From contig NZ_JBQKFH010000045.1 in NCBI RefSeq assembly GCF_052119425.1, positions 1-15,468 of the forward strand: a DNA stretch of 15,468 nucleotides, written 5' to 3'. Under the pieces are notes generated by a model. The model had not been told where the DNA came from. It saw only the letters and a list, made by a program, of their open reading frames with translations, and searched no databases. Of this stretch, positions 7,556 to 14,560 are shown piece after piece. The stretch's first letter is position 1, and the number at the start of each line of letters is the position of its first letter. Both the position numbers and the translations under genes were made by a program. Origin of the DNA: Enterococcus_E cecorum_C (GTDB lineage Bacteria; Bacillota; Bacilli; Lactobacillales; Enterococcaceae).

Positions 7556-7564
7556 TATATTTTT

Positions 7565-7601
7565 AGCACTCGGCCAATTGTCAGGTGCTTAATTTTATTT
7601 T
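7565..7601 (+). terminator. Possible terminator after pyrG
   Basis: AGCACTCGG (7565-7573) pairs with TCAGGTGCT (7581-7589) with one mismatch and G-U pairs around a 7-nt loop, followed by a T-rich tail. It is weak but in the right place. Confidence 0.5.
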
Positions 7602-7697
7602 CAGAAAATATTTCGAAATGAAAAGCTGTTCTTTTCGGTTATTTTTGAAAAAAGTTAAATTTTTATAGCGATAATGCTAGTAATTCGTGAAAAATTT

Positions 7698-7706
7698 TGC
7701 TAAAAT
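7698..7706 (+). promoter_or_regulatory. fba promoter (extended -10)
   Basis: TGC-TAAAAT is an extended -10 element. The -35 position (TAGTAA, 7678-7683) is poor, and the extended -10 would compensate. It lies 64 nt upstream of the fba start. Confidence 0.65.
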
Positions 7707-7716
7707 ATACATGTTG

Positions 7717-7733
7717 GTTAAGTATAGCTTAAC
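7717..7733 (+). repeat. Small hairpin in the fba leader
   Basis: GTTAAG (7717-7722) and CTTAAC (7728-7733) flank TATAG, just after the predicted transcript start. Such a 5' hairpin could stabilise the mRNA or be an operator. The role is inferred only. Confidence 0.45.
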
Positions 7734-7770
7734 AAATAAAAGTTTTTCTAATACTTAGGAGGAATTAATT

Positions 7771-8640
7771 ATGCCATTAGTATCAGGTACTGAAATTTTC
7801 AAGGCAGCACGTAAAGGTGGATACGCTGTAGGTGCGTTCAACACAAATAACTTAGAATGGACTCAAGCAATCTTAGAAGCTGCTCAAGCTAAGAATGCGC
7901 CAGTTTTAATCCAAACTTCTATGGGTGCTGCTAAATACATGGGTGGCTATAAAGTTGTTAAAAACTTAGTAGAAAACTTAATCGAATCAATGAACATCAC
8001 TGTGCCAGTAGTTTTACACTTAGACCATGGTACATACGAAGCAGCTTTAGAATGTATCGAAGCTGGTTATACTTCAGTAATGTTTGATGGTTCTCACTTA
8101 CCATTTGAAGAAAACTTAGAAAAAGCTAAAGACGTTGTAGCTAAAGCACATGCTAAAGGTGTTTCTGTTGAATGTGAAGTTGGTTCAATCGGTGGTGAAG
8201 AAGACGGCGTTATCGGTGCTGGTGAATTAGCTGATATCGAAGAATGTAAACAAATCGTTGCTACAGGTATCGACTTCTTAGCTTGTGGTATTGGTAACAT
8301 TCACGGTGTATACCCAGAAAACTGGCAAGGTCTTGCTTTTGATCACTTACAAGCAATTGCTGATGCTGTAGGTCACGATGTACCATTAGTATTACATGGT
8401 GGATCAGGTATTCCTCAAGAACAAATCGAAAAAGCAATTAAAATGGGTGTTTCTAAAGTTAACGTTAACACTGAATTCCAATTATCATTTGCTAAAGCTA
8501 CTCGTGAATACATCGAAGCTGGTAAAGATTTAGAAGGTAAAGGATTCGACCCACGTAAATTATTAGCTCCTGGTAAAGCAGCTATCGTTAAAGATGCTGA
8601 AGAACACATCGACTGGTTCGGTTCAGCTAACAAAGCTTAA
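7771..8640 (+). CDS. fba: Class II fructose-bisphosphate aldolase
   Basis: The enzyme cleaves fructose 1,6-bisphosphate into dihydroxyacetone phosphate and glyceraldehyde 3-phosphate (and the reverse) in glycolysis, using zinc. The 289-aa length and sequence fit the class IIB form of Firmicutes. Catalytic Asp85 and zinc ligand His86 sit in LHLDHGTYE. The other zinc ligands are His178 (GNIHGVYP) and His209 (VLHGGSG), and NVNTE (231-235) marks the phosphate-binding end. AGGAGG lies 9 nt upstream. Codons are those of very highly expressed genes. The closely related tagatose-bisphosphate aldolase cannot be fully excluded by sequence, but the pyrG-fba-murA-rho context fits the glycolytic gene. Confidence 0.95.
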   Translation: MPLVSGTEIFKAARKGGYAVGAFNTNNLEWTQAILEAAQAKNAPVLIQTSMGAAKYMGGYKVVKNLVENLIESMNITVPVVLHLDHGTYEAALECIEAGYTSVMFDGSHLPFEENLEKAKDVVAKAHAKGVSVECEVGSIGGEEDGVIGAGELADIEECKQIVATGIDFLACGIGNIHGVYPENWQGLAFDHLQAIADAVGHDVPLVLHGGSGIPQEQIEKAIKMGVSKVNVNTEFQLSFAKATREYIEAGKDLEGKGFDPRKLLAPGKAAIVKDAEEHIDWFGSANKA

Positions 8641-8667
8641 TTGATTTACGCAAATTGCAAATTAAAG

Positions 8668-8702
8668 CATCATCTACATTTTTTGTAGGTGATGTTTTTT
8701 TT
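8668..8702 (+). terminator. Rho-independent terminator after fba
   Basis: CATCATCTACA (8668-8678) pairs with TGTAGGTGATG (8684-8694), 11 bp with one G-U and a 5-T loop, followed by eight T. Confidence 0.92.
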
Positions 8703-8764
8703 ACACCTTTCAATCCAACTATTCCATATTATTGTCAAGATAATATGATTATTTAATTTATACT

Positions 8765-8794
8765 GATACATTTTATTTTTATTTAGTGTATAAT
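8765..8794 (+). promoter_or_regulatory. Promoter of the GntR-family gene
   Basis: A consensus TATAAT at 8789-8794 is preceded 18 nt upstream by GATACA (8765-8770), a poor -35. It lies 69 nt before the start codon. No convincing HutC-type operator is visible around it. Confidence 0.55.
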
Positions 8795-8863
8795 AGTATT
8801 GTAGATAAAAGTGAATAATGTATTTAATTGTTAGTCTTGTTTTTTTATGAACGAGGGATTGAT

Positions 8864-9586
8864 ATGGGAAATTATGGATATAAGGAAATTTCCGCTGATA
8901 TCCGAAAAAAAATTCAATCGGGTTATTATCATGCTGGAGATTATTTACCGAAACAATTTGATTTAGCCGAACAATATCATACAAGTAGAATTACGATACA
9001 AAAAGCCTTGCGAGTTTTATCTATGGAGGGCTTTTTATTGTCAAAAAAAGGGGTCGGGACAATTGTCAAAGATGCAGGAGTCCTATATTCTGATTATATG
9101 ACAAATCAAAACAAAGACATTGATATGCATTTAGTATCATCTAAAGATTATAAAGTAAGTAGTCGGATGATTTCTTTTGATGTTCGTCCGCTTGATGAAG
9201 ACGAAGCAACTAAATTAATGCTAAAACCCAATGAATTGGTCTATGATATTACTCGGTTACGTTATGTAAATAGCGAACCTTTACGTCTAGAATATTTATT
9301 AATTCCACAAAAATACTTTCCAGAATTACAAATGGATGACTTAGAAGATTCGCTCTATGAATATATTTATATCCAAACAAAACAAAAATTAGCTAAATCA
9401 TTACTAAAAATTACTGCTGACTTTCCTGATTTTTATGATAAAAAGTATTTGTGTGTGGATGAACATCAGGTAGTCTTAAGAATAGAACAAACTACTTATT
9501 TTAATAGCGGCGTTCCTTGTTTTTTAGCTGAGATTCGATACGGTTCTGATAATGGGCAAATTATTTCCGTCTATCAACTAGATTAA
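8864..9586 (+). CDS. GntR-family transcriptional regulator, HutC subfamily
   Basis: A 240-aa repressor-type regulator. The N-terminal winged helix-turn-helix covers about 5-70: the ADIRKKIQSGYYHAGDYLPK helix, then TSRITIQKALRVLSMEGFLL, and the wing KKGVGTIV. A UTRA effector-binding domain follows at about 90-235, with the typical LRYVNSEPLRLEYLLIPQKY segment. UTRA domains of this group usually sense sugar phosphates, amino sugars or related small molecules; the ligand is not predictable here. The start at 8864 is preferred because GAGGGATT lies just upstream; an in-frame ATG at 8828 has no such site. It sits alone between the fba and murA promoters, with its own promoter and terminator. Confidence 0.9.
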   Translation: MGNYGYKEISADIRKKIQSGYYHAGDYLPKQFDLAEQYHTSRITIQKALRVLSMEGFLLSKKGVGTIVKDAGVLYSDYMTNQNKDIDMHLVSSKDYKVSSRMISFDVRPLDEDEATKLMLKPNELVYDITRLRYVNSEPLRLEYLLIPQKYFPELQMDDLEDSLYEYIYIQTKQKLAKSLLKITADFPDFYDKKYLCVDEHQVVLRIEQTTYFNSGVPCFLAEIRYGSDNGQIISVYQLD

Positions 9587-9599
9587 TAGATAATAATAG

Positions 9600-9631
9600 A
9601 CAGATATCATTGTAAAGGTATCTGTTTTTTT
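9600..9631 (+). terminator. Rho-independent terminator after the GntR-family gene
   Basis: ACAGATATC (9600-9608) pairs with GGTATCTGT (9617-9625), 9 bp with one G-U, followed by a T-run. Confidence 0.88.
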
Positions 9632-9707
9632 GCTTTAATAGATAAATTAAATAGACAAATGTTTTTTTAAGAGTTTATTCTTATTTCTTTTTTCTAAAGA
9701 TTTTCTA

Positions 9708-9716
9708 TGATAAAAT
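9708..9716 (+). promoter_or_regulatory. murA promoter (extended -10)
   Basis: TGA-TAAAAT forms an extended -10 element 54 nt before murA. The -35 region is a T-run with no clear hexamer. Confidence 0.6.
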
Positions 9717-9769
9717 ATTAAGGATGAGTAAAAATCTCGCAATAATTCTTTAGTTAAAGGTGAATATAT

Positions 9770-11029
9770 ATGAAAAAAATAGTCATTAATGGAAATCGTC
9801 CATTAAAAGGAGAAGTAACGATATCAGGCGCTAAAAATAGTGCAGTGGCCTTAATTCCGGCTGCTATTTTAGCGGATTCTCCAGTAATCTTAGAAGGTGT
9901 TCCGGATATTCAAGATGTTCACTCATTAATGGAAATCTTGGAAATTATGGGTGTAAAAGTGAAGTTTGAAAATAATACTTTAGAAATTGACCCAAGAGAA
10001 ATTGTCTCTATTCCGATGCCAAGTGGTAAAATCAATAGCTTACGTGCTTCCTACTATTTTATGGGTGCATTATTAGCAAAGTTTGGTGAAGGGGTTGTTG
10101 GCTTACCTGGTGGCTGTAATTTAGGTCCTCGTCCAATTGATTTGCATATTAAAGGATTTGAAACTTTAGGTGCTACAGTGACCAACGAACAAGGAGCGAT
10201 GTATTTGCGCACTGATGAGAAAGGTCTTCAAGGAGAACGTATCTATATGGATATGGTTTCGATTGGGGCTACAATTAATGTGATGTTGGCAGCTGTGAAG
10301 GCAAAAGGCAAGACGATTATTGAAAATGCCGCTCGCGAACCTGAAATTATCGATGTAGCGACTTTATTAAATAATATGGGTGCGAAAATTCGTGGGGCTG
10401 GAACCAATGAAATCCGAATTGAAGGTGTTGAGCATTTACATGGATGTCGTCATATGATTATTCCTGACCGTATTGAAGCAGGTACCTATCTTTCAATGGC
10501 TGCTGCGGTAGGACAAGGGGTGACGGTTAAAAATGTGATTTTCGAACACTTAGAAAGTTTTATTGCTAAATTAGAAGAAATGGGTGTGCGAATGGATATT
10601 TCTGAAGATAGTATTTATGTCTATCCTGCAGAAAAGTTAAATCCAATCAGCGTTAAAACTTTCCCGTATCCTGGATTTGCGACTGATTTACAACAACCAA
10701 TTACACCATTACTGTTTAAAGCACAAGGTACTTCAGAAATTATTGATACGATTTATCCTAAACGTGTTGGACATATTCCTGAATTGGCTCGTATGGGTGG
10801 AAATGCAAAAGTTGAAGGAAATTATATGTATCTTGGTCATACAGCGCATCTAACCGGTGCAGAGGTAGCCGCTTCTGATTTACGTGCCGGGGCTTGTCTT
10901 GTGATTGCGGGCTTAATGGCAGAGGGTACGACAAAGATTTCCAAAGTAGAAAATATTTTACGTGGGTATGACCATATTATTGAAAAACTAACTGCTTTAG
11001 GGGCAGATATTCAAATGATTGAGGAGTGA
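9770..11029 (+). CDS. murA: UDP-N-acetylglucosamine 1-carboxyvinyltransferase (MurA family, second paralogue)
   Basis: The enzyme transfers enolpyruvate from PEP to UDP-GlcNAc, the first committed step of peptidoglycan synthesis. The 419-aa protein has Lys22 in SGAKNSAV and the catalytic Cys116 in LPGGCNLGPRP, the cysteine that is alkylated by fosfomycin. Low-GC Gram-positives commonly carry two copies. The fba-murA-rho-rpmE setting is that of the second one (murAB, also called murZ, in B. subtilis). AAAGGTG lies about 8 nt upstream. The stop is 7 nt before the rho start codon, so the two are likely co-transcribed. Confidence 0.96.
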   Translation: MKKIVINGNRPLKGEVTISGAKNSAVALIPAAILADSPVILEGVPDIQDVHSLMEILEIMGVKVKFENNTLEIDPREIVSIPMPSGKINSLRASYYFMGALLAKFGEGVVGLPGGCNLGPRPIDLHIKGFETLGATVTNEQGAMYLRTDEKGLQGERIYMDMVSIGATINVMLAAVKAKGKTIIENAAREPEIIDVATLLNNMGAKIRGAGTNEIRIEGVEHLHGCRHMIIPDRIEAGTYLSMAAAVGQGVTVKNVIFEHLESFIAKLEEMGVRMDISEDSIYVYPAEKLNPISVKTFPYPGFATDLQQPITPLLFKAQGTSEIIDTIYPKRVGHIPELARMGGNAKVEGNYMYLGHTAHLTGAEVAASDLRAGACLVIAGLMAEGTTKISKVENILRGYDHIIEKLTALGADIQMIEE

Positions 11030-11036
11030 TTCGGGC

Positions 11037-12350
11037 GTGAGTGATTATTTAACAATGGCTGAGTTAGAAAACAAAACTTTAAAAGAAATCTATACATATG
11101 CACGCGAGTTTAAGATTCCTTACTACAGTCAAATGAATAAAAAAGAACTTTCACTAGCAGTTATCCGTGCACAGGCAGAAAAGCAAGGTTTCTTCTATAT
11201 GGAAGGTATCTTAGACATTACCCATCAAGACGGCTATGGATTTTTGCGACCAATTAACTATGGCCCGAGTGCTGAAGATATTTATATTTCTTCTTCGCAA
11301 ATTCGACGTTTTGGCTTGCGGATAGGGGATAAAGTCGCAGGTAAAGCCCGTCCACCCAAGGAAAGTGAACGTTATTATGGGTTGATGCATGTTGAAAGTG
11401 TGAATGGTAAAGATCCTGAAGAAGCCAAACAACGTCCACATTTTCCGGCATTAACGCCTTTATATCCAAATAAACAAATTCAATTATCAACGAAAGGCAA
11501 TATTTTGACGACACGGATGATTGATATGTTTGCGCCTGTGGGATTTGGGCAACGTGGTTTGATTGTGGCTCCTCCAAAGGCTGGTAAAACCACGATTTTA
11601 AAAGAAATTGCCAATGGGATTACTGAAAATCATCCAGATGTTGAATTGATTGTCTTGTTAATTGATGAACGTCCAGAAGAAGTAACTGATTTAGAACGCA
11701 GTGTCAAAGGGGATGTCGTATATTCTACTTTTGATTTACAACCTAGCAATCATACACGCGTTTCGGAGTTAGTTTTAGAACGAGCGATGCGATTGGTAGA
11801 AGATAAGCGTGATGTTGTGATTTTGATGGATAGTATTACCCGTCTTGCTCGTGCTTATAATTTGGTTGTTCCGCCAAGTGGCCGTACCTTAAGTGGAGGG
11901 ATTGATCCGGCTGCTTTGTATAAACCTAAAAAATTCTTTGGGGCAGCCCGTAATATTGAAGAAGGAGGTAGTTTAACAATTTTAGCTACAGCCTTAGTGG
12001 ATACGGGCAGTCGCATGGATGATGTCATTTATGAAGAGTTCAAGGGTACAGGAAATATGGAATTACAGCTTTCTCGTCAACTAGCTGAACGTCGTATTTT
12101 CCCAGCTATTGATATGAAGAAATCAGGTACACGTAAAGAAGATTTACTCATGTCAGAAGAACAACTAGAAGAGACTTGGCGCTTACGTAAGAATATGGTC
12201 GGTGACTCGTTGGATTATACTGAGCAATTTATTCAGATTTTGCGTAAAACGAAGAATAATGAAGAATTTATCCAAGCCTTTCAAGATATTACTTTTGAGA
12301 ATGAAGAAAAAACCATCCGACCAAACAGACGTTATATCAAGAAAAATTAG
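11037..12350 (+). CDS. rho: Transcription termination factor Rho
   Basis: Rho is the hexameric RNA-dependent ATPase that ends untranslated transcripts. The 437-aa protein has the Rho N-terminal helical domain (about 9-46) and the cold-shock-like RNA-binding domain (about 51-127, with DGYGFLR). The ATPase domain has Walker A APPKAGKTT (178-186) and Walker B VILMD (261-265). No insertion is seen in the N-terminal part. The GTG at 11037 is chosen because GAGGAG (11021-11026, inside the murA end) lies 10 nt upstream; ATG 11055 would be an alternative shorter by 6 codons. It is translationally close to murA. Presence of rho argues against Streptococcus, which lacks it. Confidence 0.96.
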   Translation: MSDYLTMAELENKTLKEIYTYAREFKIPYYSQMNKKELSLAVIRAQAEKQGFFYMEGILDITHQDGYGFLRPINYGPSAEDIYISSSQIRRFGLRIGDKVAGKARPPKESERYYGLMHVESVNGKDPEEAKQRPHFPALTPLYPNKQIQLSTKGNILTTRMIDMFAPVGFGQRGLIVAPPKAGKTTILKEIANGITENHPDVELIVLLIDERPEEVTDLERSVKGDVVYSTFDLQPSNHTRVSELVLERAMRLVEDKRDVVILMDSITRLARAYNLVVPPSGRTLSGGIDPAALYKPKKFFGAARNIEEGGSLTILATALVDTGSRMDDVIYEEFKGTGNMELQLSRQLAERRIFPAIDMKKSGTRKEDLLMSEEQLEETWRLRKNMVGDSLDYTEQFIQILRKTKNNEEFIQAFQDITFENEEKTIRPNRRYIKKN

Positions 12351-12359
12351 CTAAAACGA

Positions 12360-12388
12360 TTGACAGTACAAATGGATTTTGCTAAGAT
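12360..12388 (+). promoter_or_regulatory. rpmE promoter
   Basis: TTGACA (12360-12365), a 17-nt spacer ending in TGC, and TAAGAT (12383-12388) form a strong promoter starting 10 nt after the rho stop. The L31 gene therefore has its own transcription. Confidence 0.85.
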
Positions 12389-12416
12389 AAGTTTGTTGTA
12401 TGTCAACGAAGAATAA

Positions 12417-12441
12417 CTCTGGCTCAGCAAATGGACCAGGG
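12417..12441 (+). ncRNA. Possible leader hairpin before rpmE
   Basis: CTCTGG (12417-12422) pairs with CCAGGG (12436-12441), 6 bp with one G-U around a 13-nt loop. It ends 2 nt before the AAAGGAGA ribosome binding site. Ribosomal protein leaders often carry autoregulatory hairpins, but this one is short and could be chance. Confidence 0.35.
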
Positions 12442-12457
12442 CAAAGGAGAGAAAAAC

Positions 12458-12706
12458 ATGAAAGCAAATATTCATCCAGATTACCATCCAGTAGTATTTA
12501 TGGATTCTACAACAGGATTCAAATTTTTATCAGGTTCAACTAAAACTTCAAACGAAACAGTTGAATGGGAAGATGGAAACACTTATCCATTAATCCGTGT
12601 CGAAGTGACATCAGATTCACACCCATTCTACACTGGTCGTCAAAAATTCACTCAAGCAGACGGACGCGTGGATCGTTTCAACAAAAAATACGGTTTCACA
12701 AATTAA
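12458..12706 (+). CDS. rpmE2: 50S ribosomal protein L31, type B
   Basis: L31 links the large and small ribosomal subunits at a bridge. The 82-aa product has the type B sequence (KANIHPDYHPVVFMDSTTG near the start) and lacks the CxxC zinc motifs of the type A form, so it is zinc-independent. The start at 12458 follows AAAGGAGA by 7 nt. An in-frame ATG at 12431 lies upstream of that site and is not used. In Firmicutes with both forms, type B is induced on zinc shortage through Zur; I see no clear Zur box here. Its place after rho is the usual one. Confidence 0.96.
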   Translation: MKANIHPDYHPVVFMDSTTGFKFLSGSTKTSNETVEWEDGNTYPLIRVEVTSDSHPFYTGRQKFTQADGRVDRFNKKYGFTN

Positions 12707-12759
12707 TTCCGTCCTTGCACGAGAATCTCATTCAAAACATTGTTATAGCAACGTTTATT

Positions 12760-12799
12760 GGCACTCTAGCTTTTATCTGGAGTGTCGATTTTTTCTTTT
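12760..12799 (+). terminator. Rho-independent terminator after rpmE
   Basis: GGCACTCTAG (12760-12769) pairs with CTGGAGTGTC (12777-12786), 10 bp with two G-U, followed by a T-rich run. It marks the end of the conserved core block. Confidence 0.9.
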
Positions 12800-12819
12800 G
12801 ACTACCCTTTTGACTACCC
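12796..12819. repeat. Tandem 12-mer TTTTGACTACCC x2
   Basis: TTTTGACTACCC occurs twice directly in tandem, overlapping the T-tail of the rpmE terminator. It lies at the border between the core block and the accessory segment. No promoter -10 follows at a suitable distance. Function unknown. Confidence 0.6.
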
Positions 12820-12880
12820 CTTGTTTAATTAATTTATTTTGAGGTATTTTGCGAACATATCTGCAGTCTCGTTGGTTTAT

Positions 12881-13141
12881 TTATTTTATGATAAGCCAAA
12901 TAATTATGGAAATAAGTAAAATATACACAATAAGTGCTTGCCAGTCAAAAGGGATTCGTTCTAATTTAAATATGGTATGGCCTTTTTTTCAGATTTTAGT
13001 TTCACCTTTTTTTATTTTCTGTTTATGTTCGAGTTCATCTAATTCTTGCGCTAAATCTTGCTTGATATATTTTAAATTGGACAGTCTGACAAAAAGTACA
13101 ACGATTATAGCAATAATACTTACAATAATTAACTTAAGCAT
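12881..13141 (-). pseudogene. Small two-helix membrane protein, interrupted by in-frame TGA
   Basis: From ATG 13141, 50 codons encode a protein with one N-terminal membrane segment (LKLIIVSIIAIIVVLFV) and a charged, helix-prone region (QDLAQELDELEHKQK). It ends at TGA (12989-12991), directly before a run of A. In the same frame, 35 further codons follow without a stop. They encode a second membrane segment (ALIVYILLISIIIWLIIK) before TAA at 12881-12883. The simplest reading is a ~86-codon two-helix protein broken by a nonsense change. The alternative is an intact 50-aa protein with a chance tail, which is quite possible in AT-rich DNA. The ribosome binding site (GGATGTG) is weak. I do not recognise the family. 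It is the last gene of a minus-strand operon. Confidence 0.55.
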
Positions 13142-13164
13142 TAACTATTCACATCCGTTGTGTT

Positions 13165-13337
13165 TCATTTTTTTAATCTGGTATGTTTGGATAAGGATAC
13201 TAATTTTTTCATTCTCTTGATAATCATTCCCACAAAGCAAATGGCATATATTGCAGCAAGCCATGAAGGAAGTGAATTAAAAACAAGCAAATTAAACTAA
13301 AGAGGAGCATCATGATATAGAAGTATTTCGTTATCAT
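13165..13337 (-). pseudogene. Small two-helix membrane protein, frameshifted at a T5 run
   Basis: ATG 13337 (with GGAGGA close upstream) opens a hydrophobic frame: MITKYFYIMMLLFSLICLF, then a run to TGA at 13224 (37 aa in all). At the five-T run (minus strand of 13279-13283), adding one T joins it to another frame. That frame reads FNSLPSWLAAIYAICFVGMI, then basic residues, and ends at TGA 13165-13167. The joined product would be 57 aa with two membrane helices and a Lys/Arg-rich tail, a far more natural protein than the 37-aa version. I infer loss of one T, or a sequencing slip. It starts 18 nt after the DUF898-like gene and ends 23 nt before the next small gene. Confidence 0.55.
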
Positions 13338-13355
13338 AAGTCCTCCGTAAACGTA

Positions 13356-13658
13356 TTAGATAAAGTGTGTATGTTTGACTTTCCATTGTTCTAGCTTGAT
13401 ATTGAGCCAAAAACTATAGATACCTAAAGTAATAATGGTGAGTAGGAACCATTTGATCCAGTTACCAAATAATTGCATGGCAGTTCCATCGAAATAAAGT
13501 CTGCGTCCATTGATGACGGTATGCTTGATTTTCCAATTATACAGCAGGCAAATTCCCCAAGGTGTACAGATACCAAATGTACAAATTGTAATAATTGCCG
13601 CTAGTAGATAAGTGCCGATATAGGTAGCTAAACCACCATCAAAATAAGATTCATTCAT
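13356..13658 (-). CDS. DUF898-like small membrane protein
   Basis: A 100-aa membrane protein made of two similar halves. Each half has a YFDG motif, a hydrophobic stretch with ITxCTFGI or ITLGIY, a Trp, and a WKxKHT ending (NWKIKHTVI in the first half, QWKVKHTHF in the second). This pattern is typical of YjgN/DUF898-type proteins, whose biochemical role is unknown. AAGGAGG lies 10 nt upstream of ATG 13658, and a good promoter is at 13691-13719. It is the first gene of a minus-strand operon followed by two damaged small genes, and looks intact itself. Family assignment is by eye only. Confidence 0.75.
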   Translation of the reverse strand: MNESYFDGGLATYIGTYLLAAIITICTFGICTPWGICLLYNWKIKHTVINGRRLYFDGTAMQLFGNWIKWFLLTIITLGIYSFWLNIKLEQWKVKHTHFI

Positions 13659-13690
13659 AATAATTATGCCTCCTTTTTTATAACGAATGT

Positions 13691-13719
13691 ATCTTATATT
13701 ATTTTCTGGAAAAAAGCAA
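13691..13719 (-). promoter_or_regulatory. Promoter of the DUF898-like operon
   Basis: On the minus strand, TTGCTT (13714-13719) and TAAGAT (13691-13696) are spaced by 17 nt, 33 nt before the start codon. Confidence 0.7.
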
Positions 13720-13786
13720 TTGGAATTTTAAGAAAATAGATTTAGAATGAGAAGTGTAAGATGAAATGGAGAATAGGAGGTGTCAA

Positions 13787-14209
13787 ATGTTGTTATATCA
13801 GCAATCTTTAGCGATAGCAGAGGATGCGCATAAAGGTCAAGTTGATAAAGCAGGGGTGGATTATATCCAGCATCCACTCTTTGTTGCAAGTTTGGTAGAA
13901 GGTGAGCTAGCTAAAACGGTGGCATTATTGCATGATGTAGTAGAAGATTCGGATTGGACGCTAGAGGATTTACGCATGGAGGGCTTACCTGAAGAGGTTG
14001 TTCAAGCCGTTGGAATCCTAACTAAGAAACGTAATGAAAACTACGAAGAATATATATTACGTGTAAAGTAAAATCCATTAGCCAGACAAGTAAAGTTGGC
14101 CGATTTGAAGCATAATTCTGATCTTTCAAGATTAGCCAATGTTACAGATAGAGATAGAAAAAGAGTAGCAAAATATCAAAAAGCGATTTCATTTTTAAGC
14201 GAAGAGTAA
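13787..14209 (+). pseudogene. RelA/SpoT-like HD-domain hydrolase, broken by in-frame TAA
   Basis: The frame from ATG 13787 (AGGAGGTG just upstream) encodes an HD-domain protein like the hydrolase part of RelA/SpoT and small (p)ppGpp hydrolases. It shows HKGQVDKAGVDYIQHP and the metal-binding ALLHDVVED. Translation stops at TAA 14069-14071 after 94 codons. The same frame then continues for 45 sense codons with clearly homologous sequence, including VKLADLKHN (the second metal-binding motif of the fold), to TAA 14207-14209. A full 140-residue protein was thus cut by one base change, and the surviving N-terminal piece lacks a needed metal ligand. Whether (p)ppGpp was the substrate is not shown. 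Confidence 0.85.
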
Positions 14210-14265
14210 AGAATAATGAACAGTTCCCCAAAATCCACTGATATTTTTGAAAGGAAGTATAGGAT

Positions 14266-14487
14266 ATGTCGGATGAGATTTATTTTTATAAAGAAAATGA
14301 TGCCGACCAAATTTGGTGGGTGGACAATATGGACAGAGTCGGACTGCATCTTTTCTCATTTGATAAAAAGAAAATTTACAACTTGTTTACCGACTATCCA
14401 TATGCCATGACTGAAGAAGAAATAGCAGTTTTCAATCGTGAGAACCCGTTCTGGAGTGAATTTTTTCAAAATAGATTTGAAAATTAA
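14266..14487 (+). CDS. Short acidic protein of unknown function
   Basis: A 73-aa soluble protein starting MSDEIYFYKENDADQIWWVD, with many aromatic and acidic residues, no signal peptide and no membrane segment. A purine-rich AAAGGAAG lies 11 nt upstream. Proteins of this size and look are often found as single genes or immunity-type genes in accessory regions of Lactobacillales, but no toxin partner is present here. I cannot name a family with certainty. It lies 56 nt after the broken HD gene. Confidence 0.75.
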   Translation: MSDEIYFYKENDADQIWWVDNMDRVGLHLFSFDKKKIYNLFTDYPYAMTEEEIAVFNRENPFWSEFFQNRFEN

Positions 14488-14560
14488 AAAAGTCGTAACT
14501 ATAGAAAAAGGTAAAAACCATTTACTAAATATATCTAAGTAGAAGGTAAGGGTGGTAGAA

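Noticed and set aside
8758..8793. TTATAC ... GTATAA as operator for the GntR-family regulator
   Set aside because: The right arm is simply part of the TATAAT -10 box, the spacing is large (24 nt), and it does not fit known HutC sites.
12360..12457. Zur operator upstream of type B L31
   Set aside because: No palindromic Zur-like sequence could be seen in the promoter or leader.
12849..13220. Plus-strand 123-codon frame with hydrophobic product
   Set aside because: No ribosome binding site, Ser/Cys/Ile-rich low-complexity translation, and it lies antisense to the minus-strand small membrane genes, which have operon spacing. Hydrophobicity is a by-product of the opposite strand.
14216..14410. 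Plus-strand 64-codon frame overlapping the 73-aa gene
   Set aside because: No ribosome binding site, and it overlaps out of frame the better-supported gene at 14266.
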